64,000 nt of DNA from contig NZ_CP049143.1 in the NCBI RefSeq assembly GCF_011044495.1, forward strand, positions 1,860,001 through 1,924,000. The letters run 5' to 3'. The notes below the pieces were generated by a model. The model searched no databases, was not told where the DNA came from, and was given only the letters and a program-made list of their open reading frames with translations. Shown here in pieces: positions 42,730 through 50,936 of the stretch (position 1 is its first letter; every line of letters starts with the position of its first letter). This DNA is from Roseimicrobium sp. ORNL1. GTDB taxonomy: Bacteria; Verrucomicrobiota; Verrucomicrobiia; Verrucomicrobiales; Verrucomicrobiaceae. A program made the translations under genes and the position numbers.

Positions 42730-44724
42730 ATGAGCGACCCTATCCGGCACGAGTGCGGCCTCGCCGTTGTGCGGCTCCTGAAGCCGCTGGCATACTACGA
42801 GCAAAAATACAAGAGCCCTCTCTGGGGCCTCGACCGACTGCACGGGCTGATGCTCAAGCAGCGCAATCGCGGCCAGGACGGCATGGGCATCGGCTGCTGC
42901 AAGCTGGACATGCAGCCCGGCCAGCCCTACATGTTCCGCGTTCGCTCCAGCAAGAGCAACTCGCTGGAAGAGGTCTTCGGCGAGGTGATGGACGACTACA
43001 AGGACATCGCCCGGAAGGTAAACAAGCAGCGCAAGACGGCCGCTGAGGACGCGATGAGCCGTAGCAACGGGAAGCCCGAGTACCTGAAGTTTGAGCACGA
43101 CCCGAGGGCGATCAAAGACCAGTTCGAGTTCGGTGGTGAAGTGTTGATCGGCCACCTGCGGTACGGCACCAGTGGCAGCTTTGGCAAAGCCTCCTGCCAT
43201 CCCTACCTCCGCCGCAGCAACTGGCCCACCCGCAGCCTGATGGTGCTGGGGAACTTCAACATGACGAATGTCCGCGAGCTCAACGACCTCATGCGTGAGC
43301 GCGGCCAGCACCCCGTGGTGGACACGGACACACAGACAGTGCTGGAGGAAATCGGCTTCCATCTTGATGAGGCTCACACGGACCTCTACCGCGAACTCCG
43401 CGAGACCCTCACGGGCGTGGAGATTCCCGCGGAAATCAGCAAGCGTCTCGATGTGGCGCAGGTCATCAGTGACTCAGCCGCTGGCTGGGATGGTGGCTAC
43501 GCGATTGCCGGCGTGATCGGCAACGGCGACTCCTTTGTCATGCGTGACCCGCATGCCATCCGCCCCTGCTTCTACGTGAAGACGGATGAGTACATCGCCT
43601 TCGCCAGCGAGCGCGCTGCGTTGCGCTCCGTCTTTGAGCTTGATGAAGAGGACACCCACGAACTCCCCGCGGCGCATGTGGCCGTGATCAAGAGTGACGG
43701 TGAGTTCTCCATCCAGCCCTTCACGCAGCCGCTGGAGCCGCGTCCATGCTCGTTTGAGCGCATCTATTTCTCGAGAGGAAACGACGCGAGCATCTACCAC
43801 GATCGCAAAGCGTTGGGAGAGGTGCTCGTGCCGCAGCTTCTGGATGCTGTGGGACATGACTTGAAACACACCGTGGTGAGCTTCATCCCGAACACGGCGG
43901 AGACCGCCTTCTACGGGTTCATGGATGGCTTGCGCAAGCAGCGTCGGCTTCAGGTGAAGCGTGAGCTGATGGAGATGTGGGCGAGTGGCAACCTCGATGA
44001 GGATCGCATCGACGATCTCATCCTGAAGAACTGGCCACGCAGCGAAAAGATGGCGCACAAGGACATCAAGAGCCGCACATTTATCGCCCAGGAAGAGGGC
44101 CGCGATCTGCTGGTCTCTTCCGTGTATGACATCACCTACGGGGTGGTGGAGCCCTCGGACAACCTCGTGGTGCTGGATGACTCCATCGTGCGCGGCACGA
44201 CGCTGAAGCAGAGCATCCTGCGCATCCTCTCCCGCACCAATCCCAAGCGCATCCTTGTCGTCTCCACGGCGCCGCAGATTCGCTATCCGGACTGTTATGG
44301 CATCGACATGAGCGAGCTGGGCAAGTTCATCGCCTTCCAGGCGGCCATTGCCCTGCTGCAGGACAACCTCCAGCACGATGTCATCGAGCGCACCTATGAC
44401 CTCTGCCTCAAGGAAGTGAAGAAGCCTGCGGCCGAGCAGGTGAACCACGTGAAGGATATCTACAAGAACTTCACGAACGAGCAGATCTCCGCGAAGATCG
44501 CCGAGCTGGTGAGTCCCAAGGGGAACGGCTGGCACGGCGAGGTGAAGATTATTTACCAGAGCATCGAGAATCTTCATCTCGCTCTCGGTCCCAATGCCGG
44601 AGACTGGTACTTCTCCGGCGACTATCCCACTCCCGGGGGCAACGCCATCGCCAACGAGGCCTACATCCGCTACAAGCGCGGTCAGGGCGGGCGCCCCACT
44701 GATTTGTTTACCACGGAACCATGA
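42730..44724 (+). CDS. purF: Amidophosphoribosyltransferase, long form
   Basis: The 664-aa protein is about 160-190 residues longer than classical PurF. The candidate nucleophile is Cys9 in IRHECGLAVV, which needs removal of an 8-residue leader. The glutaminase domain has QRNRGQDGMGIG, IGHLRYGTSGS and DTDTQTVLEEI, with an insert of about 75 residues before IGHLRYGT. The transferase domain has NLVVLDDSIVRGTTLKQ (PRPP loop) and PQIRYPDCYGIDM. An extension of roughly 130 residues follows the usual end. It makes phosphoribosylamine, the first purine step. The stop overlaps the purD start (ATGA). Confidence 0.92.
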   Translation: MSDPIRHECGLAVVRLLKPLAYYEQKYKSPLWGLDRLHGLMLKQRNRGQDGMGIGCCKLDMQPGQPYMFRVRSSKSNSLEEVFGEVMDDYKDIARKVNKQRKTAAEDAMSRSNGKPEYLKFEHDPRAIKDQFEFGGEVLIGHLRYGTSGSFGKASCHPYLRRSNWPTRSLMVLGNFNMTNVRELNDLMRERGQHPVVDTDTQTVLEEIGFHLDEAHTDLYRELRETLTGVEIPAEISKRLDVAQVISDSAAGWDGGYAIAGVIGNGDSFVMRDPHAIRPCFYVKTDEYIAFASERAALRSVFELDEEDTHELPAAHVAVIKSDGEFSIQPFTQPLEPRPCSFERIYFSRGNDASIYHDRKALGEVLVPQLLDAVGHDLKHTVVSFIPNTAETAFYGFMDGLRKQRRLQVKRELMEMWASGNLDEDRIDDLILKNWPRSEKMAHKDIKSRTFIAQEEGRDLLVSSVYDITYGVVEPSDNLVVLDDSIVRGTTLKQSILRILSRTNPKRILVVSTAPQIRYPDCYGIDMSELGKFIAFQAAIALLQDNLQHDVIERTYDLCLKEVKKPAAEQVNHVKDIYKNFTNEQISAKIAELVSPKGNGWHGEVKIIYQSIENLHLALGPNAGDWYFSGDYPTPGGNAIANEAYIRYKRGQGGRPTDLFTTEP

Positions 44725-45968
44725 AGATACTCGTTACTGGAAAAGGCGGTCGCGAACACGCGATCATCACCGCCCTTCGGGAAAGCGCCCCGGATACGAA
44801 AATTTTTGCCTATCCCGGCAGCGATGCGATTTCCGAGATTGCCACACGGGTGGAGGCAAAAGACCTCCTGGACCTCGTGGCATTCATGCAGCGTGAGAAG
44901 GTGGACCTGTGCGTGGCTGGTGAGGAAGCCTATCTGGTGAAGGATCGTGGTCTGGCAAATCTGTGCGCCGAAGCCGGTATCCCCTGTTGGGGTCCGGTGA
45001 AAGAGGCCGCCCAGCTCGAAGCCAGCAAGGCCTTCGCAAAGCATTTCCTCAAGCGCCACAACATCCCCACCGCCGCCTTCAGCATCGCGCACACGAAGCA
45101 TGAAGCGCTGCGTGCCATCACCACCTACCCGGTCGTTCTGAAGTTCGACGGACTGGCTGCCGGCAAGGGCGTGGCGGTGTGCCAGACGGAGGCGGAAGCC
45201 GTGGCTTTCCTGGATGAAGTCTTCACCTCGCGCACCTTCGGTGAGGGTGACATGATCGTGGAAGAGTGCCTCACGGGACCGGAGATTTCCATCTTCGCCA
45301 GCGTGTGTGATGGGAGCTATCACATCTTGATGCCGGCGCGTGACTACAAGCGCATCGGTGACAACGACCAGGGCGCGAACACCGGCGGCATGGGCGCGGT
45401 GGCCTCCCGCCAGCTCGCGGATGCAGAGTTGCTTGAGCAGATCGAAGAGACCATCGTGAAGCCCACGGTGGCCGGTCTGCAGAAGGACGGGCTCAAGTAC
45501 CGTGGATTCCTCTACTTCGGCATCATGCTGACTCCCCAGGGGCCGCAGGTGCTGGAGTACAACTGCCGCTTCGGCGATCCCGAAGCTGAGGCCGTGCTGC
45601 CGATGGTGCGTGGAGATTTCGCCTACTACCTGCTCGCCGGTGCGCAGGGCACGCTCAAGCGCGACCTCGTCCACTTCGTGGATGGCTGGAGCGTTTGCGT
45701 CATCCTCGCCAGCGCGGGCTATCCCGCCAGCTCACGGAACGGGGATGTAATCTCCGGACTCGATGGAGTGAATGGAGCCCGAGTTTTCCACTGCGGCACA
45801 CGCAAGGGCGAGAAGGGTTTCGAGACCAACGGCGGCCGTGTGCTGGCCGTGGTCTCCCAGGGTACGACCCGCGACGAGGCCCGTGATAAGGCGTACCAGG
45901 CTGCGGAGGCGATCTCCTTCGATGGACTGCAGCGTCGCAGCGACATCGCGAAAATGCATTTCGAATAA
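44721..45968 (+). CDS. purD: Phosphoribosylamine-glycine ligase
   Basis: The 415-aa ATP-grasp enzyme starts MKILVTGKGGREHAIITALR. It has FDGLAAGKGVAVCQTEAEA, LTGPEISIFASVCDG, DNDQGANTGGMGAVASRQ and VLEYNCRFGDPEAEAVLP, all PurD signatures. It condenses phosphoribosylamine with glycine, the step directly after PurF, so the 4-nt overlap with purF pairs two consecutive enzymes with an unstable intermediate. Length is normal. Confidence 0.97.
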   Translation: MKILVTGKGGREHAIITALRESAPDTKIFAYPGSDAISEIATRVEAKDLLDLVAFMQREKVDLCVAGEEAYLVKDRGLANLCAEAGIPCWGPVKEAAQLEASKAFAKHFLKRHNIPTAAFSIAHTKHEALRAITTYPVVLKFDGLAAGKGVAVCQTEAEAVAFLDEVFTSRTFGEGDMIVEECLTGPEISIFASVCDGSYHILMPARDYKRIGDNDQGANTGGMGAVASRQLADAELLEQIEETIVKPTVAGLQKDGLKYRGFLYFGIMLTPQGPQVLEYNCRFGDPEAEAVLPMVRGDFAYYLLAGAQGTLKRDLVHFVDGWSVCVILASAGYPASSRNGDVISGLDGVNGARVFHCGTRKGEKGFETNGGRVLAVVSQGTTRDEARDKAYQAAEAISFDGLQRRSDIAKMHFE

Positions 45969-46040
45969 GCGGGACCTTCGCACTCCGTTCGATTCTCTCC
46001 CCCAACAACAAGCACCAACCCAACCAACCACCACACCCTC

Positions 46041-46448
46041 GTGAAGATCGTCATCATCTACGGAAGCGCCAACGACCAGGCATTCATGCAGCCCGGCCGC
46101 GACTACATGGACAAGGAAAAAGTCGCGTATGAAGAGCGCGTGCTCTCCGCCCACCGCAACCATGCGGAACTCGCCGAGTACCTCAAGGAACTGAACGCGA
46201 GCGGCGAGAAGATCGTGATCGTCGCGGTGGCAGGTCTCTCCGCTGCGCTTCCTGGCGTGGTGGCCGTGCAGACCGAGTATCCCGTGGTGGGCGTGCCCGT
46301 CCCCGGAGGTCCGCTCAATGGCATCGACGCTCTGCTTTCCATCTGCCAAGTGCCCGGACAGGTGCCGCTCGGCACGGTGGGCCTGCACAGCAAGGCTGGT
46401 CTCAATGCGTGCATGTTCGCGCATCGCATCCTGAAGCTGGCGCAGTAG
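46041..46448 (+). CDS. purE: AIR carboxylase family protein (PurE-like)
   Basis: The 135-aa protein starts at GTG 46041 (VKIVIIYGSANDQAFMQPGR). It matches PurE class I: YEERVLSAHRNHAELAEYL, VAVAGLSAALPGVVAVQTEY, PVVGVPVPGGPLNGIDALL and a C-terminal KAGLNACMFAHRIL. It is about 25 residues shorter than E. coli PurE, and the usual GSxSD phosphate loop reads GSAND. It would shift the carboxylate of N5-CAIR to CAIR. A partner PurK is not in the window. It follows purD by 72 nt and ends at a strong terminator. Confidence 0.88.
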   Translation: MKIVIIYGSANDQAFMQPGRDYMDKEKVAYEERVLSAHRNHAELAEYLKELNASGEKIVIVAVAGLSAALPGVVAVQTEYPVVGVPVPGGPLNGIDALLSICQVPGQVPLGTVGLHSKAGLNACMFAHRILKLAQ

Positions 46449-46493
46449 TGTGCCTGTATTCAGGAAGTCGGGTCTGCTGACTCGGCAATGTGT

Positions 46494-46520
46494 GGCGGGT
46501 CTTCGGACCCGCCCTTTTTG
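46494..46520 (+). terminator. Intrinsic terminator after purE
   Basis: The perfect 8-bp stem GGCGGGTC (46494-46501) / GACCCGCC (46506-46513) has a TTCG tetraloop, followed by CTTTTTG and a T/G-rich run. It closes the purF-purD-purE unit. Confidence 0.95.
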
Positions 46521-46658
46521 TTTTGTTGTGCTGTGTAAACAGACTGTAAAGCGACTTGCTGCAAAAGAGTTTGTCTTCAGGGAGGCGGTTCGGTACAACG
46601 GGGCTGAGGACGGCGTCACGTCTGATGCCCTCCATAACAGCCTTCCTACCTTCCGGCC

Positions 46659-47627
46659 ATGACACCCGCATCGACTGACAAGTCCATCACGGCTCGTGTC
46701 GCTGTGATTCTCTCCTCCGCCTCGCTGATGGGCGGATTCGTCTGGTATTCGCACATCAAGGCTCAGCCGCAAACGTTACCGCAACAACAACAAGCTGTGG
46801 CACAGGGAGAAGGTGCCAAGACAGAGGCGGGGGACTCCCCGCGTGCGATGACGATTCTGCCGGGTTCGAAACGCTCGAACGCAGTACTTGCGCCTGATGA
46901 TTTTCGCTCCGCAGGCGTACCGCTTCCGCAAGCGAACGAGGATGTAAACCCCGCAGTGGCGCCGCCGGCTCCGTTAGAGGCCAAACCTTCAATTCCGGTA
47001 TTTATGTCGGGTAGCAAGGCGATGACGCGAGGTATGCGGGCAGAGGATGTTCCCAAAGTATTCACGACAAGTGATGTCGCAGGACCTTCCTCGCTTGCCA
47101 GTCCGCCGAGCCTGGCTCCACAGTCATCCGAGCTTGGAGCGCCCAACCCGCCGCGTACGGCGGGGAAGGGGGCATCTGCGCCGCCCTCAAACATGATGCT
47201 CTCGGGATCCAAGTCCTTTGCAGGTCCGGTCATCTCTGTGGGTTCTGTCGGGACGCTTACGCTTGGAGATGGCTCGGGAAAGCCCCAGGCATTGTCCCTG
47301 CAAAAGCAGCTTTCCGCCAATCAGTCGCCACCTCCATCGCGAGTCATGATGGCGGGCTCAAAGAGCCTTCCGACCCCGCCTTTCCCCACGGAAGCTATCC
47401 AGAAGATGGTGGAGCGAGGGAAGCTTCCTTCCGCGCTGCCATCGCGTGCGGAAACACCCATCTTCACTAGCAGCAAGTCAGGGCCGATTTTCCGAACAGT
47501 TCCTCAGGTTTTTCCCCTTCCTGCTGAGCTTCAAGCACCCGCGTCGAACGCTCCGCCTGCCACCATAAAGGCTGAAGAAGCTGTGCCACAGCTTCCGGCT
47601 GCAACGCACGCCCCAGCGTCGCCATGA
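46659..47627 (+). CDS. Proline-rich single-pass protein with five GSK motifs
   Basis: The 322-aa protein has one N-terminal membrane segment (about 11-30, RVAVILSSASLMGGFVWY), then a Pro/Ala/Ser-rich disordered body. A short motif recurs five times: MTILPGSK (64-71), PVFMSGSK (113-120), MMLSGSK (179-185), MMAGSK (230-235) and PIFTSSK (267-273), each followed by small or proline residues. I do not recognise a domain. The stop overlaps the start of the sterol-desaturase-like gene by 4 nt. The regular motif suggests a binding or modification site on the periplasmic side. Confidence 0.75.
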   Translation: MTPASTDKSITARVAVILSSASLMGGFVWYSHIKAQPQTLPQQQQAVAQGEGAKTEAGDSPRAMTILPGSKRSNAVLAPDDFRSAGVPLPQANEDVNPAVAPPAPLEAKPSIPVFMSGSKAMTRGMRAEDVPKVFTTSDVAGPSSLASPPSLAPQSSELGAPNPPRTAGKGASAPPSNMMLSGSKSFAGPVISVGSVGTLTLGDGSGKPQALSLQKQLSANQSPPPSRVMMAGSKSLPTPPFPTEAIQKMVERGKLPSALPSRAETPIFTSSKSGPIFRTVPQVFPLPAELQAPASNAPPATIKAEEAVPQLPAATHAPASP

Positions 47628-48406
47628 ACATGAATATCTCCGGTCTTATTCTCTCCACCGGGTTGAGCATCCTTTTTCTGGCGCTCGTGTTCCGGCCGTT
47701 GGAGAAGCTCTTTCCCGCGAGGGAGCAGAAGTTTTTCCGCCCGGAGTGGTGGACGGATCTCTTCTTCCTTCTGGGGCAGTATCTGCTGTGGAGCGGGCTG
47801 GTGTTCTCAGCGCTCTATGTCTGCCGCGGCTGGCTGCACGCCTTTGTGCCGGAATCCTTCCGCACCGCCGTGGCATCGCAGCCGTGGTGGTTGCAGGCGG
47901 TGCAGGTCATCGTCTTGAGTGACTTCCTCATCTACTGGGGCCACCGTTTGCAGCACCGCGTCGGCTTCCTCTGGAGGTTCCATTCCATTCATCACAGTGC
48001 GGAGCATCTGGACTGGCTGGCGGCGCACCGGGAGCATCCGGTGGATTCCATCTACACCATCGGGCTCATCAACCTGCCGGCTTTCATTCTTGGCTTTCCC
48101 TTGGAGACGCTGGCGGGCTTCATCGCCTTCCGGGGCATCTGGGCCATCTACATCCACTCGAACGTGCGTTTGCCCCTCGGGCCGCTTCGCATGCTCATTG
48201 GCGCGCCGGAACTGCATCACTGGCACCATGACAAGGCCCGGGACGCAGGGAACTACGCGAATATCTCACCGCTCATGGACATCCTCTTTGGCACCTACCG
48301 CTGCCCGGACCATGAGCCTGAGTCCTTTGGCATTCATGAGCCGATTCCACGGAGCTACCTCGGGCAGATGCTGCATCCCTTCCGACGGAAGAAACGCACG
48401 GAATAA
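47624..48406 (+). CDS. Sterol desaturase / fatty acid hydroxylase family protein
   Basis: The 260-aa membrane protein has the di-iron histidine clusters: HRLQHRVGFLWRFHSIHHSA (HxxxH and HxxHH), and LHHWHHDKARDAGNYA near the C-terminus. Three or four membrane segments lie in the first 170 residues (ILSTGLSILFLALVF, LFFLLGQYLLWSGLVF). Family members oxidise lipid C-H bonds (sterols, fatty acids, carotenoids). The lipid is unknown. The ATG overlaps the stop of the GSK-motif gene, suggesting co-translation. Confidence 0.92.
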   Translation: MNMNISGLILSTGLSILFLALVFRPLEKLFPAREQKFFRPEWWTDLFFLLGQYLLWSGLVFSALYVCRGWLHAFVPESFRTAVASQPWWLQAVQVIVLSDFLIYWGHRLQHRVGFLWRFHSIHHSAEHLDWLAAHREHPVDSIYTIGLINLPAFILGFPLETLAGFIAFRGIWAIYIHSNVRLPLGPLRMLIGAPELHHWHHDKARDAGNYANISPLMDILFGTYRCPDHEPESFGIHEPIPRSYLGQMLHPFRRKKRTE

Positions 48407-48461
48407 GCTGGGCGCACCTTCCGCTTGCATCCGGTGACAGAAGAGACACACTTGGGTTTTA

Positions 48462-49001
48462 ATGCCGGACAAAGAGCCGATCCTCACCAAGCAAGACATC
48501 GCCCAGCGCATCGAGCGCATTGCTGCCGCCATTGAGGAGAGAAAACCGGGCAAGGACCTCGCTCTCGTGGGGATTCACCGCCGGGGAGTGCCGCTCTCGG
48601 AGCGTGTGTATTCCCTTCTGAAGCCGAAGCTTCCTCATCTGCGCATCGGGCGGGTGGATATCTCCCTGTACCGCGATGACCTGCATTCGCTGGAGGTCAT
48701 GCCCAAGCTGGTGGGCTCGGACATCCCCTTCGACCTGGATGGCATGCACGTCATCCTCTTCGATGAAGTGATGCACACCGGCCGCACCTCGCGCGCGGCG
48801 CTGGAGGAACTGCTGGACCATGGACGTCCTGGCAAGGTGGAACTGGCGGTACTGATCGACCGCGGTGGCCGCCAATTGCCGATGTGTGCGGACTATGTAG
48901 GCCAGGATCTGGAGGTGCCGGAAGGGCAGCGAGTTTCCGTGTGTTTTGAAGAAGTGGATGGCGAAGACGCCGTGTATGTGACAGAAGGAGGACGTCGATG
49001 A
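48462..49001 (+). CDS. pyrR: Pyr operon regulator / uracil phosphoribosyltransferase PyrR
   Basis: The 179-aa protein has LALVGIHRRGVPLSERVYSL, VDISLYRDDLHSLEVMPKL and VILFDEVMHTGRTSRAALEE (PRPP loop), then VELAVLIDRGGRQLPMCADY, all PyrR features. In Firmicutes PyrR binds an attenuator RNA. Here only 55 nt separate it from the upstream stop, with no evident binding loop, so it may regulate another leader or act mainly as a UPRTase. The stop overlaps the pyrB start (ATGA). Confidence 0.93.
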   Translation: MPDKEPILTKQDIAQRIERIAAAIEERKPGKDLALVGIHRRGVPLSERVYSLLKPKLPHLRIGRVDISLYRDDLHSLEVMPKLVGSDIPFDLDGMHVILFDEVMHTGRTSRAALEELLDHGRPGKVELAVLIDRGGRQLPMCADYVGQDLEVPEGQRVSVCFEEVDGEDAVYVTEGGRR

Positions 49002-49942
49002 CCCCTCGTAAAGACCTGCTGGATATCCAAAGCCTGACGGATGAAGAACTGGACTTCATCCTCACCAACGCTGTTCCCTTCAAGAATCTCTTCAAGCGCA
49101 GTGTGAAGAAGGTCCCCACGCTGCGTGGCCGCACGGTGTTGACGCTCTTTTACGAACCCAGCACGCGCACGCGCTCCTCATTCGAGGTGGCTGCCAGCCG
49201 TCTCTCAGCGGACGTGGTGAACTTTTCCGTGAGCACTTCATCGGTGGTGAAAGGGGAGAGTGTGCTGGATACCATTTCGACACTGGAGGCCATGCGCACC
49301 GACTATGTGGTGGTACGCCACAGCAACTCCGGCATTCCCAATCTCATCGCGAAAAACACCACCGCCTCCGTCATCAATGCCGGCGATGGCTTCCATGCGC
49401 ATCCCACGCAGGCGCTGCTGGATGTGTTCACCTTGAAGGAGGTCTTCGGCGGTGATGTGCGCGGGTCGCGTATCGCCTTCATCGGAGACATCCAGCACTC
49501 GCGTGTGGCCCGCTCCACGAATCTCCTGTGCCGCCGCATGGGCATGCACACCGCCATGCTGGCGCCGAGTTCGCTCATCCCACGGGAGCTGCCCAAGGAT
49601 ATCGCTGTCTTCGGATCGTGGGCCGAGCTCTACGCGTGGAAGCCGGATGTCATCTACCTCCTGCGTGTGCAGATGGAGCGGCAGAATGTGCCCTTTTTCC
49701 CAAGCCTAGGCGAGTACCACCGCCAGTTCGGCATGACAGACGACCGCCTCGCCCGCATCCGCGACGCCGGTGTCTGGGTCATGCATCCCGGCCCTGTGAA
49801 CCGCGGCGTGGAACTCACGGACAATGTGATGACCTACGAGCGCTGCCTGATTGACCAGCAGGTAGAGAATGGCATCGCGGTGAGGATGAGCGTATTGTAC
49901 TGGCTGAAGCCTGGCAGTGTGGGCGAGGATGTCAATCCATGA
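48998..49942 (+). CDS. pyrB: Aspartate carbamoyltransferase, catalytic subunit
   Basis: The 314-aa enzyme has FYEPSTRTRSSFEVAASRL (carbamoyl-phosphate site), SSVVKGESVLDTISTLEAM, VRHSNSGIPNLIAKN, HPTQALLDVFTL and VMHPGPVNRGVELTDNV. It makes carbamoyl-aspartate from carbamoyl phosphate and aspartate. No pyrI is nearby, as in PyrR-type operons. The stop overlaps the ATG of the small gene that begins the zeta-like insertion. Confidence 0.97.
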   Translation: MTPRKDLLDIQSLTDEELDFILTNAVPFKNLFKRSVKKVPTLRGRTVLTLFYEPSTRTRSSFEVAASRLSADVVNFSVSTSSVVKGESVLDTISTLEAMRTDYVVVRHSNSGIPNLIAKNTTASVINAGDGFHAHPTQALLDVFTLKEVFGGDVRGSRIAFIGDIQHSRVARSTNLLCRRMGMHTAMLAPSSLIPRELPKDIAVFGSWAELYAWKPDVIYLLRVQMERQNVPFFPSLGEYHRQFGMTDDRLARIRDAGVWVMHPGPVNRGVELTDNVMTYERCLIDQQVENGIAVRMSVLYWLKPGSVGEDVNP

Positions 49943-50283
49943 CAATCGAGGTAGCCCCTTGTCACAATCGATTTGAGGGTCCATGTTTTGCTATGTCTAT
50001 GGAGTCGTTCCAGCAGCATAAGGAGGTTACGGTATCTCCCAAGGGTAGCGGTTTGTTCACAGACGAAGCTACCTCCAGAGTGACCGCAGCGTTTACCAGG
50101 GCCGTCACAAGGGCGAGAGCCGAGGATGCATTGAGAGACCGTGTGGACCAAATGGAGTCTGTGGTTTCCTCGCTCACGTCTCGCATGACTGAGTTAGAGC
50201 GAAACGTTGTCAATGCACAGGTTTCTGTGACGGCTACTTCCGTCGTGTCTGAGTCCACTGGCGAATACTCGACCAAGTCCTGA
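49939..50283 (+). CDS. Small coiled-coil protein upstream of the zeta-like kinase (possible antitoxin)
   Basis: The 114-aa protein shows no domain I recognise. The N-terminal half has GLFTDEATSRVTAAFTRAVT, and the C-terminal half is a predicted coiled coil (ALRDRVDQMESVVSSL, then SRMTELERNVVNAQ). The ATG overlaps the pyrB stop and GAGGAT sits 9 nt before it; an inner ATG at 49993 would give 96 aa. Base composition is visibly more A/T-rich than the flanking pyr genes. Its position 2 nt before a zeta-type kinase suggests an antitoxin, which is inference only. Confidence 0.7.
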   Translation: MTIEVAPCHNRFEGPCFAMSMESFQQHKEVTVSPKGSGLFTDEATSRVTAAFTRAVTRARAEDALRDRVDQMESVVSSLTSRMTELERNVVNAQVSVTATSVVSESTGEYSTKS

Positions 50284-50285
50284 GA

Positions 50286-50936
50286 ATGTCGTCAGGTTCG
50301 CTTCTGTTGCTTGCAGGTCCAAACGGGGCGGGGAAGTCCACGTTGATACAGTCGGTGCGAGAGGAGCTGGGAATCCCAGACTACACATCGCTCAACGCAG
50401 ACGAGCGCACGTTGCAGAAGGTCATCTTGGCTGGGTTCACGGGATTTGATGACTCAAGAATGGGCGCCGACGTACTGAAGAGGTTGTTTATCGAATCTGC
50501 TAATGAGGTCCATCGGGAGACACTTGAACTTCTGAGGTCGGGTAGAAATGTCTGTTTGGAAACGGTGTTGAGTACCGATAAGTATTGCGATTTGGTTTCC
50601 GAGGTTCTCGAAAATGGTGGAGCGTTCGAAATGTTTTACGTGGCTTTGAATAGCCCGGAACTCTCTGAAAAGCGTGTGCGAATCCGCGTACGGAAGTTCG
50701 GGCACGACGTGCCGGTTGACCGGCTACGCGAGCGCTGGCAACGTTCGCTTACATTTCTGCCTTGGTTCGCCCGTCGGGCCACCAATGCCACAGTGTTCGA
50801 CAACTCTGGTGAGGGTCCAGTCATTGTGGCAAAGGGCGGTGGTGGAGTCTGGAGGTGGCAAGTGGAACCAAGCACGGTTTTTCCCGAGCTTCGGCTTGCG
50901 CTGGAGTCAGAATTTCCCGAATTGAAGCAAACATGA
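50286..50936 (+). CDS. Zeta toxin-like P-loop kinase
   Basis: The 216-aa protein has the zeta-type Walker A near the N-terminus (LLLLAGPNGAGKSTLIQSV) and the SLNADERTLQKV segment. Further on come RETLELLRSGRNVCLETVLS, FYVALNSPELSEKRVRIRV and the RxxxGGHDVP-like RKFGHDVPVDRLRERW, which is the zeta/AAA_33 nucleoside-kinase pattern. Zeta toxins phosphorylate UDP-GlcNAc; related enzymes act on other small molecules. Composition differs from pyrB and pyrC. The stop TGA overlaps the pyrC ATG, so pyrC translation is coupled to it. Confidence 0.82.
   Translation: MSSGSLLLLAGPNGAGKSTLIQSVREELGIPDYTSLNADERTLQKVILAGFTGFDDSRMGADVLKRLFIESANEVHRETLELLRSGRNVCLETVLSTDKYCDLVSEVLENGGAFEMFYVALNSPELSEKRVRIRVRKFGHDVPVDRLRERWQRSLTFLPWFARRATNATVFDNSGEGPVIVAKGGGGVWRWQVEPSTVFPELRLALESEFPELKQT

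Noticed and set aside
46450-46662. A 70-codon open frame downstream of purE
   Set aside because: It runs straight through the UUCG-loop terminator at 46494-46520 and overlaps the leader of the next gene, so it is not a credible gene.
48407-48461. PyrR-binding attenuator upstream of pyrR
   Set aside because: The gap is only 55 nt and shows no anti-terminator/terminator pair or binding-loop consensus that I can identify.
49939-50936. Prophage or IS remnant in the pyr operon
   Set aside because: No transposase, integrase, terminal inverted repeats or target duplication is visible at the edges; only a two-gene cassette with ATGA junctions is supported.
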